Assembly (NCBI GenBank): GCA_964543935.1
Contig: CAZJAK010000040.1
Coordinates: forward strand, 1 to 21,771
DNA: 21,771 nt
Direction: 5' to 3'
From: JAAYDK01 sp964543935
Lineage (GTDB): Bacteria; Spirochaetota; Spirochaetia; Sphaerochaetales; Sphaerochaetaceae
Shown here: one piece after another, positions 8,113 through 15,849 of the stretch
Numbering within the stretch: the first letter of the stretch is position 1
Layout of the letters: each line of letters begins with the position of its first letter
Made by a program: the position numbers and the translations under genes
Notes under the pieces: model-generated
The model's database searches: none
The model's input: the letters and a program-made list of their open reading frames with translations, nothing else
Told to the model about the DNA's origin: nothing

Positions 8113-9207
8113 ATGAACTTTGAACGGACCAAGCAAGTGACCGGGCGGACCATCGCCTATATCCTTTTGATCACCTGGGCTTTGATCACCATCATTCCGC
8201 TGGTGTGGATGATGTATTCCTCGTTCAAGTCCAACGAGGAACTGACCCGCAACATCTATGCATTCCCCAAGGACTTGTTCGACAACGCCGATGACGAATA
8301 TGTCGTGATCGCCCCGCAGTTGAACGTGATTCCCGATTATGATGTCGAGAAAGACACACGGGAGCGCTTGATCATAGAATCCACCACGATATCCCCGCAA
8401 CGGAGGTTGATGGTATTCTTCTTGGTCAAGGAGGATTTGCCGCCAGAATTGGCCAACCTCAAACCGGGCGACCATCTGGTGCTTTCCGCCCTGCCGGCCT
8501 CGATGCGCCGCGAGGTGAGTTTCAAGACCATGCTGTTCAATTACCGCTCGGCCATCTCTCGGGGCGGGCTGGGTCAGAAATTCATCAACAGCATCATCTA
8601 CTCGGTGGCATCGACCTTCTTAGTGATCTTGTTTTCATTGATGGTGTCGTTCGCCATCAGCAAGATGCAATTCAAAAAAATTTCCATGATCATCGCGGCC
8701 TTGATTGGATTCGGGTACCTGATCAGTCTGAACTCGATCATCATCCCGTTGTTCCTGATGCTGTCGCGCATGAAGCTTACCGACAAACACGTCGGCATCA
8801 TACTGGTCTACACCGCCTTCGGTTTGCCGCTGGCCGTGCTGTTGACCACCCAGTTTTTGCGTGGCATCCCTGACAGCTTGGTCGAATCGGCCCGGATCGA
8901 CGGAGCGGGCACGTTCCGCATCCTCACCTCCATCATCGCGCCGATGGCCACGCCGGTGATCGTGACGGTGAGCATCATCACCGCCTTGGGCATTTGGAAC
9001 GAGTTCATGCTGGTGTTGGTATTGGCCAGTTCCGAATTCACCAAATCGCTGCCGGTCGGTGTCTACTCGTTCTCCAGCCTGACCAGCACCCAGCTTGGCT
9101 GGCAACTGGCTGCTTTGGTGGTCGCCACCGCACCTGTCATGATCGTGTACTTCATCTTCCAAAAGCGGTTGGCGGAAGGCGTGGTGGGGGGAGCCATCAA
9201 AGGCTAG
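8113..9207 (+). CDS. Sugar ABC transporter permease, MalG type, with an extra periplasmic domain
   Basis: The 364-residue inner-membrane permease is the partner of the MalF-type protein. The first helix spans about 14-36 and the EAA loop lies at about 257-278 (LVESARIDGAGTFRILTSII). The C-terminus FQKRLAEGVVGGAIKG is typical of the family. MalG-type proteins are usually 270-300 residues. Here about 80 residues are inserted at roughly 56-138, between the FP motif after helix 1 and the FNYRSAISRG stretch that normally follows it closely. By topology this insert is extracytoplasmic; it looks soluble and beta-rich (EYVVIAPQLNVIP, RLMVFFLVKEDLP, GDHLVLSALPA). A strong GGAGGT lies 8-13 nt upstream of the start. 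The downstream GH20 gene follows after 83 nt. Confidence 0.9.
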   Translation: MNFERTKQVTGRTIAYILLITWALITIIPLVWMMYSSFKSNEELTRNIYAFPKDLFDNADDEYVVIAPQLNVIPDYDVEKDTRERLIIESTTISPQRRLMVFFLVKEDLPPELANLKPGDHLVLSALPASMRREVSFKTMLFNYRSAISRGGLGQKFINSIIYSVASTFLVILFSLMVSFAISKMQFKKISMIIAALIGFGYLISLNSIIIPLFLMLSRMKLTDKHVGIILVYTAFGLPLAVLLTTQFLRGIPDSLVESARIDGAGTFRILTSIIAPMATPVIVTVSIITALGIWNEFMLVLVLASSEFTKSLPVGVYSFSSLTSTQLGWQLAALVVATAPVMIVYFIFQKRLAEGVVGGAIKG

Positions 9208-9241
9208 GAACGACACTACAGGTCATGTTCCTCGGCGAGCA

Positions 9242-9257
9242 ACCGGCGGGAGCCGGT
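9242..9257 (+). promoter_or_regulatory. Small GNRA-type hairpin ahead of the GH20 gene
   Basis: ACCGGC (9242-9247) and GCCGGT (9252-9257) form a perfect 6-bp stem closed by the tetraloop GGGA, a GNRA sequence. It lies in the 83-nt gap between the MalG-type permease and GH20 genes and lacks a T-run. It may protect or process the mRNA; a role is not shown. Confidence 0.4.
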
Positions 9258-9290
9258 CGTCTGCAGGTGCTCCTTGAAAGGAAAGTCAGC

Positions 9291-11150
9291 ATGGAAGCTT
9301 TGATTCCGAGACCAAGAAACATGGTGGTGGACTACAGCCGCCATCATCCAATCTCCCCTGAGGCTGCCCGGGCGTTGCGCTCGTACCGGTTCGGCCAAAG
9401 TCTGCCCGCTGGAGTCGTCCATCGGAAAGTCCTGCCCCCACCCGGGCAAGAGTGCTTCGACTGGCATCGGATCGTCGTCGCCCCCGATTCAATCACCATC
9501 GAGTGCGGCGATGAACGAGCCTTGTTCGTGGCGGTGCAGACAATCAAAGCATTGCTGGCCGCTGGCAGCCAAACAGGTCTGGCTTGCCTGACGATAGAAG
9601 ACTGGGCCGACTTCGAATGGCGTATCGCCATGCTCGACATCAGCCGCGACCGTGTTCCGACAACTGAGACCTTATTGGCTCTGATCGACCTGTTGTGCAG
9701 TCTGAAGTACAACCAGCTGCAGCTCTATATGGAGCACACCTATGCTTATCGCGGGCACGAGGAGGTCTGGAAGGACGCCTCTGCCATCACCGAGGACGAA
9801 CTGCGGATGATCGACGCCTACTGTGCCGAGCGCGGTATCGAGCTGGTCCCCAACCAGAATTCTTTCGGGCACATGGAACGTTGGCTCAAGTTCGAGACAT
9901 ACCGCCATCTCGGCGAGATGCCCGACGGGTTTATCGACCCATGGGGTGTCTTCAGGGCGGTGTCGACCACACTGGCTCCGGTCGACCATCGTTCGCTCGA
10001 ATTGATCGACGACCTCTATTCGCAACTGCTGCCGGTGGTGCGCAGCAACTTGGTCAATGTCGGCGGTGACGAACCGTGGGAACTGGGCCAAGGCCGCAGC
10101 GCCCAGCGCAGTGCTGAAGTAGGTGTCGAGCATGTCTATGTGGAGTACTTGGCCAAACTCCATGAGTTGACCTCCTCGTATGGCAAACGGATGATGGTAT
10201 GGGCCGACGTTCTGATGCGCCACCCCGACTCGGTTCACTTGTTGCCCCCCGACACGATCGTGGTCGATTGGGGCTATGAAGCGGACCATCCGTTCGAGCG
10301 TGAAGCCGCCATGTTGTCCGAATCGCATTTCGATTGGATCGTCTGCGTGGGCAACTCGGCCTGGAACACCGTGGCGGGCCGTTGGGAAAACGCTCGTTTG
10401 AACATCCTGCGGGCCGCCACGGCGGCTTTGAGCGTTAAGCGAAGGGCCAAGGGTTTCATGGTGACCGAGTGGGGCGACAACGGTCATTTCCAACAATTGC
10501 CCATCGGTTTGCCCGGCTTTATCCTCGGCGCAGTTGCAGCTTGGAATCGGCAAGAGGCGCAAGTATTCGACATCGTTTCGGCTGTCGAGAGGGTCTTGCT
10601 TACCCATCCGGCCCTGTCCGGTGGCGCTCAAATACCCGATAGGATGGTTGCCCACGCTTCTGCCCAGGCGTTGATGAAGTTGGAACGGGTGGGGGAGTTG
10701 TACGTCGAGGGCAACGGCAAACCACCGATCCATAACTCCACCTTGCTCGGAGCGTTGATGATCGACCACTTAGCTCCCTACTACTCGGAGGCGATCGCCA
10801 GTTTCACAGGCCATGCGTTCGAACGGGAGACAACCCTGCTCGATGAAGTGGATGCCCTCCTGGCCGCAGCGGTATCGGAGTCGACTCGTGTTCCGTTGAT
10901 CGTGCACGAGTTGCGCTGGACAAGCTCCATGCTGCGCTTTGCCTGCGCACTGGGCTTCAACCGTTTGGCACAAGGCGACCGAAGGGTTGTACCCACCCAG
11001 GACATCCCTCTGGCCGAGCGTATACGCTTGGCCGCTTGGTTGGATGACCTGATCGTCGAATACCGCCGGTTGTGGAACATCCGCAGCCGGATAGGCGGAT
11101 TGTCGGACAGCGTCGGGCGGTTGGAGTCTTTACGGGCTTTGTTTAGGTAG
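9291..11150 (+). CDS. Glycoside hydrolase family 20 (beta-N-acetylhexosaminidase-like)
   Basis: The 619-residue protein has an N-terminal GH20b-like alpha/beta domain (about 1-105, ending ALFVAVQTIKALL...LTIEDWADFEWR) and then a GH20 TIM barrel starting RIAMLDISRDRVP. The catalytic Asp-Glu pair sits in NVGGDEPWE (D260-E261), matching the family motif GGDE. GIELVPNQNSFGHMERWLK and FMVTEWGDNGH are further barrel-strand motifs. GH20 enzymes use substrate-assisted catalysis to release terminal GlcNAc or GalNAc. The C-terminal 170 residues are helical and not assigned. No signal peptide is present, so it is predicted cytoplasmic. ATG 9291 follows AAAGGAAAG; the frame is open upstream inside the permease gene but without family similarity. 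It is the last gene of the operon and pairs logically with the beta-mannosidase. Confidence 0.85.
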   Translation: MEALIPRPRNMVVDYSRHHPISPEAARALRSYRFGQSLPAGVVHRKVLPPPGQECFDWHRIVVAPDSITIECGDERALFVAVQTIKALLAAGSQTGLACLTIEDWADFEWRIAMLDISRDRVPTTETLLALIDLLCSLKYNQLQLYMEHTYAYRGHEEVWKDASAITEDELRMIDAYCAERGIELVPNQNSFGHMERWLKFETYRHLGEMPDGFIDPWGVFRAVSTTLAPVDHRSLELIDDLYSQLLPVVRSNLVNVGGDEPWELGQGRSAQRSAEVGVEHVYVEYLAKLHELTSSYGKRMMVWADVLMRHPDSVHLLPPDTIVVDWGYEADHPFEREAAMLSESHFDWIVCVGNSAWNTVAGRWENARLNILRAATAALSVKRRAKGFMVTEWGDNGHFQQLPIGLPGFILGAVAAWNRQEAQVFDIVSAVERVLLTHPALSGGAQIPDRMVAHASAQALMKLERVGELYVEGNGKPPIHNSTLLGALMIDHLAPYYSEAIASFTGHAFERETTLLDEVDALLAAAVSESTRVPLIVHELRWTSSMLRFACALGFNRLAQGDRRVVPTQDIPLAERIRLAAWLDDLIVEYRRLWNIRSRIGGLSDSVGRLESLRALFR

Positions 11151-11218
11151 ATTCAAGACTCGACTTCAATGGGCATGCTTGTCGAATGGAAGTGGGTTTA
11201 TCAATAACGCCTTTTAAT

Positions 11219-11247
11219 TTGACAGACGGCGGCAGACGGGCTATCCT
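11219..11247 (+). promoter_or_regulatory. Sigma70-type promoter of the first repeat lipoprotein gene
   Basis: TTGACA at 11219-11224 and TATCCT at 11242-11247 are spaced by 17 nt, predicting a start near 11254 and a leader of about 88 nt. The -35 box is a perfect match and an AT-rich stretch lies just upstream. Confidence 0.6.
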
Positions 11248-11341
11248 CGAAAAGGACATCACGAGCATTGACCGTCATGCTGCACTTGATGAATGACACC
11301 ACACGCGGTCTCGTGCTTACATCAATTTGTGTGGTAATGCT

Positions 11342-13123
11342 ATGAAACAACACGACAACCGTATCTTTGCCGGCATGCTTGCATTGGTTCTCTTCATCCT
11401 CATTCCCTCGTGTGAAGAGCCTTCGTTCACCATCCTATACAACGGCAATGGGAATACCGGAGGGTCCGTGCCTGCCTTGGGGGTGACGGCCCCTGCCGGT
11501 ACGATGGTCACCGTCAGCGGCAACACCGCTGCTTTGTCGAAGACCGGCTATGATTTCGCCGGTTGGAACACGCAAGCCGATGGGTCGGGCTTTCCTTATC
11601 AAGAGGGGACGTCGCTGATCGTGCCCTATGGGCAGGCTGTCACGCTGTATGCCCAATGGAGGGCAAAATCCTATGTGGTTGAGTTCGATACCCAAGGGGG
11701 GACTTCTTCGGAGACCTCGCGCACCATCACGTTCGACCAAGCCTATGGGACATTGCCTGTACCTACAAAGGAGGGCTTCAGGTTCCTTGGTTGGCATACG
11801 TCAACCGACGAGTCGTTTGCCAGAAAAGTCAGCTCTGAAACCATCCACCGGGAGCCCGGCCACATTGTCCTGTTTGCTTGGTGGGACGATTTCATCGACG
11901 CTCCCTATGTGGTCAACCATTATTTCCAAGATATCGCAACCGATTCGTATGAACTGGGACTGACCAGGGTGTTGTATGCCACTATCGGTAGCGAGGTGCA
12001 GGCCGAATTGCGTCGGTTCGAACACTTTACTGTGAAAGAAAATCATCCCAGCCATGTGGCCAGCGGGGTGGTGTCCGAAGCAGGGGATCTCGAGCTACAC
12101 CTGTTTTATGACCGTGACCGCTATACGGTTACCTTCGATTCCCAAGGCGGTTCGGCGGTGCCTTCGGTCACGGTGCGCTATGGAGACACCATCGAGGCAG
12201 ATCGGCCTACACGGGATGGCTACCGGTTCGAAGGGTGGTGGACTGGTGCTGGAAAAACAGGCACGCAGTTGACCAAAGATGTTCCTATTGCCGCCACCAT
12301 GACCGTTCATGCAGCTTGGTCGCCCAATCCCTATGTGGTGACATTCAACACAGCAGGTGGTTGGGATGGAGATGCAACGGTCAATGCGGATTATGGCGTT
12401 GCCATGCCGGCAGCACGACAGCCGGTCAGGCTCGGCTATGTCTTCGGTGGTTATTATGATCAGCCGAACGGCCAAGGCAACCAATATTATGACGAGCAGA
12501 TGGAGAGTGCCGGGTATTGGGACAAAAACACCAGCGCAACCCTGTACGCATCATGGACCCCCAGTCCGATACCGAATTCAGCTGGGGGATATGTTTTCTA
12601 CGACAAAGGTGCCTATGACGACACTGGTTGGCGTTATTTGGAAGCAGCTCCTTCAAACCGTATCCTTGCCAATGGTCCGGCTTCCAAGTTTGTCTTCGGC
12701 TATTACATCCCGACACAAGGGGAATCCATCGAATTCGTCGGGACATACGAGTTGCATGGGATAGGCCAAGGAGAACCCAGTACCGACATGCTGGTGGACG
12801 CAATGGGAACTACTGGCTATACCCAGTTGGATCCATTGGCAGCCACTTCAGAGTATGCCGCCAAGGTGTGCAGCGACTATGCCTTGGATGTATATGGCGA
12901 CTGGTTCTTGCCAACGAGAGATGAGTTGAACCTCATCTATGAACGGTTGAGCTTGCAGGGAGTGGGCGATACCATGATCGAAGGGGATGCCCTCTACTGG
13001 AGCAGTGAAGAATGGGGCGCCCCCTCGCCATCATGGTCATGGGCCCAAGATCTCTTCAGCGGTGAACAAAGTCATGAAAGGCGCACGACAGCCTTGCGGG
13101 TCTGGCCGGTGCGGGCGTTCTGA
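11342..13123 (+). CDS. Surface lipoprotein with InlB-type repeats and a DUF1566-like C-terminus
   Basis: This 593-residue putative outer-surface lipoprotein has a signal peptide whose hydrophobic core ends in the lipobox IPSC (C24). Four InlB/Flg_new beta-grasp repeats follow (about 28-108, 111-186, 261-328, 331-406), each ending near LYAQW-like residues. Between the second and third lies a MucBP-like module (about 189-259, YVVNHYFQD...LHLFYDRDR). The C-terminal 180 residues resemble the DUF1566/Lcl domain: GGYVFYDKGAYDDTGWRYLEAA, DWFLPTRDELNLIYERL, LYWSSEEW, ALRVWPVRAF. Such proteins are thought to act in adhesion or surface contact, but no ligand can be inferred. No clear ribosome-binding site precedes ATG 11342; a TTG at 11327 in the same frame is an alternative. 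Its stop is 1 nt from the stop of the convergent RNHCP gene. A longer paralogue lies at 18136-21399. Confidence 0.85.
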   Translation: MKQHDNRIFAGMLALVLFILIPSCEEPSFTILYNGNGNTGGSVPALGVTAPAGTMVTVSGNTAALSKTGYDFAGWNTQADGSGFPYQEGTSLIVPYGQAVTLYAQWRAKSYVVEFDTQGGTSSETSRTITFDQAYGTLPVPTKEGFRFLGWHTSTDESFARKVSSETIHREPGHIVLFAWWDDFIDAPYVVNHYFQDIATDSYELGLTRVLYATIGSEVQAELRRFEHFTVKENHPSHVASGVVSEAGDLELHLFYDRDRYTVTFDSQGGSAVPSVTVRYGDTIEADRPTRDGYRFEGWWTGAGKTGTQLTKDVPIAATMTVHAAWSPNPYVVTFNTAGGWDGDATVNADYGVAMPAARQPVRLGYVFGGYYDQPNGQGNQYYDEQMESAGYWDKNTSATLYASWTPSPIPNSAGGYVFYDKGAYDDTGWRYLEAAPSNRILANGPASKFVFGYYIPTQGESIEFVGTYELHGIGQGEPSTDMLVDAMGTTGYTQLDPLAATSEYAAKVCSDYALDVYGDWFLPTRDELNLIYERLSLQGVGDTMIEGDALYWSSEEWGAPSPSWSWAQDLFSGEQSHERRTTALRVWPVRAF

Positions 13124-13124
13124 A

Positions 13125-13472
13125 TCATGAAGGAACCGGCCCGTTCATCATCTGTCCACCATTGTGTGCAGATCTCAGGCTTATCCCTTGCCATAGGCGT
13201 TGCAAAGCTTGTTCATCATCGTCTCCGGCACACCGGTTGGCTTTGATGGTGCCGCAGGTGCGGCACCTGTGCAGGATCATGATTTCTCCGTCTTCTTTCT
13301 GCCAAAGGGCGATCGGTTCCATCGGACCGCGGCACAGGCATGCCCGATCACCCGCTCGGATGTCGACGTGGCGGCTCCACAGGCAGTGGGGGCAATGATT
13401 CCTATGGTGGGTGCCATAGGCAAAGGCGGCTATCGGCATCCCGCAATGGATGCAGGTGTAATGGTCAGTCAT
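13125..13472 (-). CDS. RNHCP-domain zinc-ribbon protein
   Basis: This 115-residue protein belongs to the RNHCP family, named for the motif seen here at residues 24-28. Cysteine pairs C7-x2-C10, C27-x2-C30 and C70-x2-C73 suggest zinc binding. GDRACLCRGPMEPIAL and HRCRTCGTIKANRCAGDDD match the rest of the family pattern. The family's function is not established. The start codon (ATG at 13472) overlaps the end of rsgA by 8 nt and is preceded by GAAGGA, so the two genes are probably translationally coupled. This arrangement suggests a role connected with ribosomes or nucleic acids, but that is inference. An upstream in-frame start at 13508 would add 12 residues inside rsgA and has less support. 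Confidence 0.85.
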   Translation of the reverse strand: MTDHYTCIHCGMPIAAFAYGTHHRNHCPHCLWSRHVDIRAGDRACLCRGPMEPIALWQKEDGEIMILHRCRTCGTIKANRCAGDDDEQALQRLWQGISLRSAHNGGQMMNGPVPS

Positions 13473-14541
13473 GGTTGTTCCTTCGCAATTGATACTGCAA
13501 TCGCCCAATGGATTTCTCTTTTTGTTTGCGTTGGTTCAGGATTTCCTCCCAACTTCTCGCTTCTTGGTTCAATTGCAGGTAGTTGAAGTAGCGGTCTTGT
13601 TCCAACTCACCGTCGATGAGTGCTTGTCGTACGGCACAACCAGGCTCGCCGGTATGCTTGCAGTTGGAAAATTTACAATGGCTTGCCAATTCCGCTATAT
13701 CGCAAAACGATTGCCCAACTTCTTCGGTGCCATTGTTCATTCCGACGGCCCTGATACCGGGAGAGTCGAGCAATAAGGCTCCAGTGGGGAGCCGGTACAG
13801 GCACCTGGCGGTCGTGGTATGGCGGCCACGACCGTCCTGGGTTCGCACGGCAGCGGTTTTGGCGACATCCTCTTGGCACAGGGCATTGATCAAAGTCGAT
13901 TTTCCCGCCCCGCTTGTGCCGAGCAACATGATCGTCTCGCGTGGTTTGCACAGCTCTTTCAGCTCGTCGAGTCCTTGTCTGGCGAGGGAGTCGATGATGT
14001 ACACTGGGCAATCGGGGAAGCGGGCAAGAGTGCGCCGGCGATAGGCTTCGGGCTCATCGAGCAGACTCGCTTTGGTGAGGATGACCACCATCGGGATAGT
14101 GTCCGCATGCAGCAAAGCCATGAATCGCTCGATTCTGCGCAGGTTGAAATCAGTGCTGCAATCCTGCACAATCGCGGCTAGGTCAATGTTCGCCGCCACT
14201 GCTTGCCCGCTGCCTTCGATACACGGCCCGTCGTGCACTGATGGTCGGTGGAATTCATTGCTTCTCGGCAGGACATCCTCGATGAGGGCCCGGCTCTGTG
14301 CATACGGACGGATGGCACACCAATCCCCGATGACGACAGCCGGCCGCACCCCCAGGTCGTGCAGATTGAGCAAGGTGCCGGAACATTGTAAAAGATATGT
14401 CCCTGCATCGGAAACACCCCGGTAATATCCCTTGCCGCCTTCCCATACGATGCGGGATGGAACGAGGCCTTGTTGTTTGTAATGTTCGAATTGAAGTGAG
14501 TGGCGGTCCTGCCACCCATACGCATTGATTGTATTGTCCAT
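13465..14541 (-). CDS. rsgA: Ribosome small-subunit-dependent GTPase A (RsgA/YjeQ)
   Basis: RsgA is a circularly permuted GTPase that acts in late maturation of the 30S subunit. The 358-residue protein has an N-terminal OB-fold region (about 25-95), then the permuted GTPase. The G4 region is LTKASLL (155-161), G1/Walker A is GTSGAGKST (208-216), G2 is HTTTAR and G3 is DSPGIR (259-264). The C-terminal zinc finger has C289, C294, H296 and C302. The G4 motif reads TKAS where the family has (N/T)KxD, so the aspartate that reads guanine is replaced by serine; this is unusual. ATG 14541 is preferred because similarity begins there, although its ribosome-binding site is weak; ATG 14577 would add 12 residues. 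The RNHCP gene overlaps its 3' end. Confidence 0.93.
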   Translation of the reverse strand: MDNTINAYGWQDRHSLQFEHYKQQGLVPSRIVWEGGKGYYRGVSDAGTYLLQCSGTLLNLHDLGVRPAVVIGDWCAIRPYAQSRALIEDVLPRSNEFHRPSVHDGPCIEGSGQAVAANIDLAAIVQDCSTDFNLRRIERFMALLHADTIPMVVILTKASLLDEPEAYRRRTLARFPDCPVYIIDSLARQGLDELKELCKPRETIMLLGTSGAGKSTLINALCQEDVAKTAAVRTQDGRGRHTTTARCLYRLPTGALLLDSPGIRAVGMNNGTEEVGQSFCDIAELASHCKFSNCKHTGEPGCAVRQALIDGELEQDRYFNYLQLNQEARSWEEILNQRKQKEKSIGRLQYQLRRNNHD

Positions 14542-14751
14542 GTCACACCGTCCGGTTGTCGATTCCCATGCATGCACAGCCTACGGCTGCGCTTAGGTAG
14601 GATTTCCCCGAAAACGAGTGCGTAATGTGGACGAGGCCCAGTCTGTCAGGCAGGCCGTTTCGACATCAGCACCTGTTCCCAGGGTTGACGACCGTGGCCA
14701 TTGTTGTAGTGAACATCCAATCTCCGTGTGTGAAGTCTTGTAACCGAGCGC

Positions 14752-14780
14752 ACTATACTCCCATGCGACGATTCAGTCAA
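14752..14780 (-). promoter_or_regulatory. Sigma70-type promoter for rsgA
   Basis: On the minus strand TTGACT (14780-14775) and TATAGT (14757-14752) are spaced by exactly 17 nt, predicting a start near 14745. The leader to ATG 14541 would be about 200 nt. That leader contains a small CAGCC-TAC-GGCTG hairpin just upstream of the alternative start but otherwise nothing recognised. Confidence 0.6.
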
Positions 14781-14826
14781 GGATTGTTGTATGAAATTGT
14801 CATATCGATTTGTCTGTCGGTTCCCA

Positions 14827-15273
14827 TCATGCCTGAAGCGGTTTTTTGAGGGCCTTCAGCAATTTCTGCAGTATGGCCAAGCAACGTTCGTTCTTCAAGA
14901 TCAAGAAGAGTCCCGCCAGTGCTTGCACGAGCCCGATGGCGAAACAGGCGATGTGCAAGAATGTGACTGCATCGATGATGACAACTTGGACGACGATCCA
15001 GACAATCATGCCCGCTCCAAGTGTTCCTGCGATTGCGCCATAACCCCAAAATTTCGTGAGTGAAAGAATTGCGCCAATCACATTGCCAATGCCGAACAGG
15101 ACGAACAGCACGATGCCCGGGATGAGAAACGAGGTGAAGGGCGAGCCCTCCAACATAGACACCGGCGCACCCATGGGGGCCATCGGGTCGAGCAGGCAAC
15201 CGAGTCCTCCGGCAAGGGCTCCCAATCCTATGAAAGCATGCAGGACGAACAGGACGATTCTCAGTATCTTCAT
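14827..15273 (-). CDS. Small four-helix integral membrane protein of unknown function
   Basis: The 148-residue protein is very hydrophobic, with predicted helices at about 4-26, 48-70, 78-100 and 104-126, and a short basic cytoplasmic tail (KLLKALKKPLQA). I recognise no family. The start is supported by AGGAA about 8 nt upstream and by a good promoter immediately before it. The gene is divergent from the DUF1801 gene and codirectional with rsgA, which has its own promoter. A longer in-frame start at 15364 would cross the promoter and is rejected. With no motif for substrate or catalysis visible, only an inner-membrane location is proposed. Confidence 0.7.
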   Translation of the reverse strand: MKILRIVLFVLHAFIGLGALAGGLGCLLDPMAPMGAPVSMLEGSPFTSFLIPGIVLFVLFGIGNVIGAILSLTKFWGYGAIAGTLGAGMIVWIVVQVVIIDAVTFLHIACFAIGLVQALAGLFLILKNERCLAILQKLLKALKKPLQA

Positions 15274-15293
15274 GTCGTGTATTCCTCGGCGAT

Positions 15294-15322
15294 ACTATAG
15301 CCGAACGTATTGGAGTTGTCAT
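15294..15322 (-). promoter_or_regulatory. Sigma70-type promoter for the membrane-protein gene
   Basis: On the minus strand ATGACA (15322-15317) and TATAGT (15299-15294) are spaced by 17 nt. The predicted start near 15287 leaves a leader of only about 14 nt, just enough to hold the AGGAA ribosome-binding site. Confidence 0.55.
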
Positions 15323-15348
15323 ATCATGTTTTTGGATGGAGGAGTGCC

Positions 15349-15714
15349 ATGGAAAGACCTGCAACGACGAAACCGACTACAATTGACGAGTATATTGCAG
15401 GGTGCGACAAAGAACTGCAGCCTAAGCTCGTTGCATTGCGGGCGATCATACGGGAAGAGGCTCCTCAAGCCACCGAAAAGATCAGCTACGGGATGCCCAC
15501 ATTTTATCTGAAAGAGAATTTGGTCCATTTCGCACTGGCAGCTCGCCACATCGGATTCTATCCGAGCCCTTCGGGAGTCGAGGCCTTCCAGTCGCAACTG
15601 GCAGGCTACAAGTGGTCCAAAGGCGCCATCCAATTTCCCAAGGATGAACCGTTGCCGGAGGATTTGATCCGACGTATCGTGCGCTTCAGGGTGGCTGAAG
15701 TGAAGGGAGAGTGA
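15349..15714 (+). CDS. DUF1801 / YdhG-like protein
   Basis: The 121-residue cytoplasmic protein has the pattern of the DUF1801 (YdhG) family: TIDEYIAGCDKELQPKLVALR, then EKISYGMPTFYL, then HFALAARHIGFYPSPSG, KWSKGAIQFPKDEPLP and a closing basic helix, LIRRIVRFRVAEV. Members adopt a frataxin-like fold and some are annotated as iron chaperones, but their biochemical role is uncertain. The strong GGAGGAG at 15338-15344 fixes the start at 15349; an upstream start at 15310 is less likely. It is a single gene, divergent from the membrane-protein gene. Together with the GIY-YIG-like and TfoX-like genes downstream it forms a group of small single-domain proteins often carried as scattered accessory genes. 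Confidence 0.85.
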   Translation: MERPATTKPTTIDEYIAGCDKELQPKLVALRAIIREEAPQATEKISYGMPTFYLKENLVHFALAARHIGFYPSPSGVEAFQSQLAGYKWSKGAIQFPKDEPLPEDLIRRIVRFRVAEVKGE

Positions 15715-15795
15715 AAGGCGTCTTTCATAGGCGCAAGACCGCAATCCATGCCGAGATTATGTCTGAATATTCATAAAAAGGAGCGCTCCCATACC

Positions 15796-15823
15796 TTTAC
15801 ATCGTTTTGTAATCGGTTATCAT
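15796..15823 (+). promoter_or_regulatory. Sigma70-type promoter of the diguanylate cyclase gene
   Basis: TTTACA at 15796-15801 and TATCAT at 15818-15823 are spaced by 16 nt, predicting a start near 15830 and a leader of about 20 nt. A perfect 10-bp palindrome, GGAGCGCTCC, lies at 15780-15789 just upstream of the -35 box and could be a regulator site. Confidence 0.5.
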
Positions 15824-15849
15824 TTCACATTACATGGGGAAGCAGTGAC

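Noticed and set aside
9672..10769. 365-codon minus-strand open frame opposite the GH20 gene
   Set aside because: No domain pattern and no ribosome-binding site; it is the mirror of a well-supported enzyme gene.
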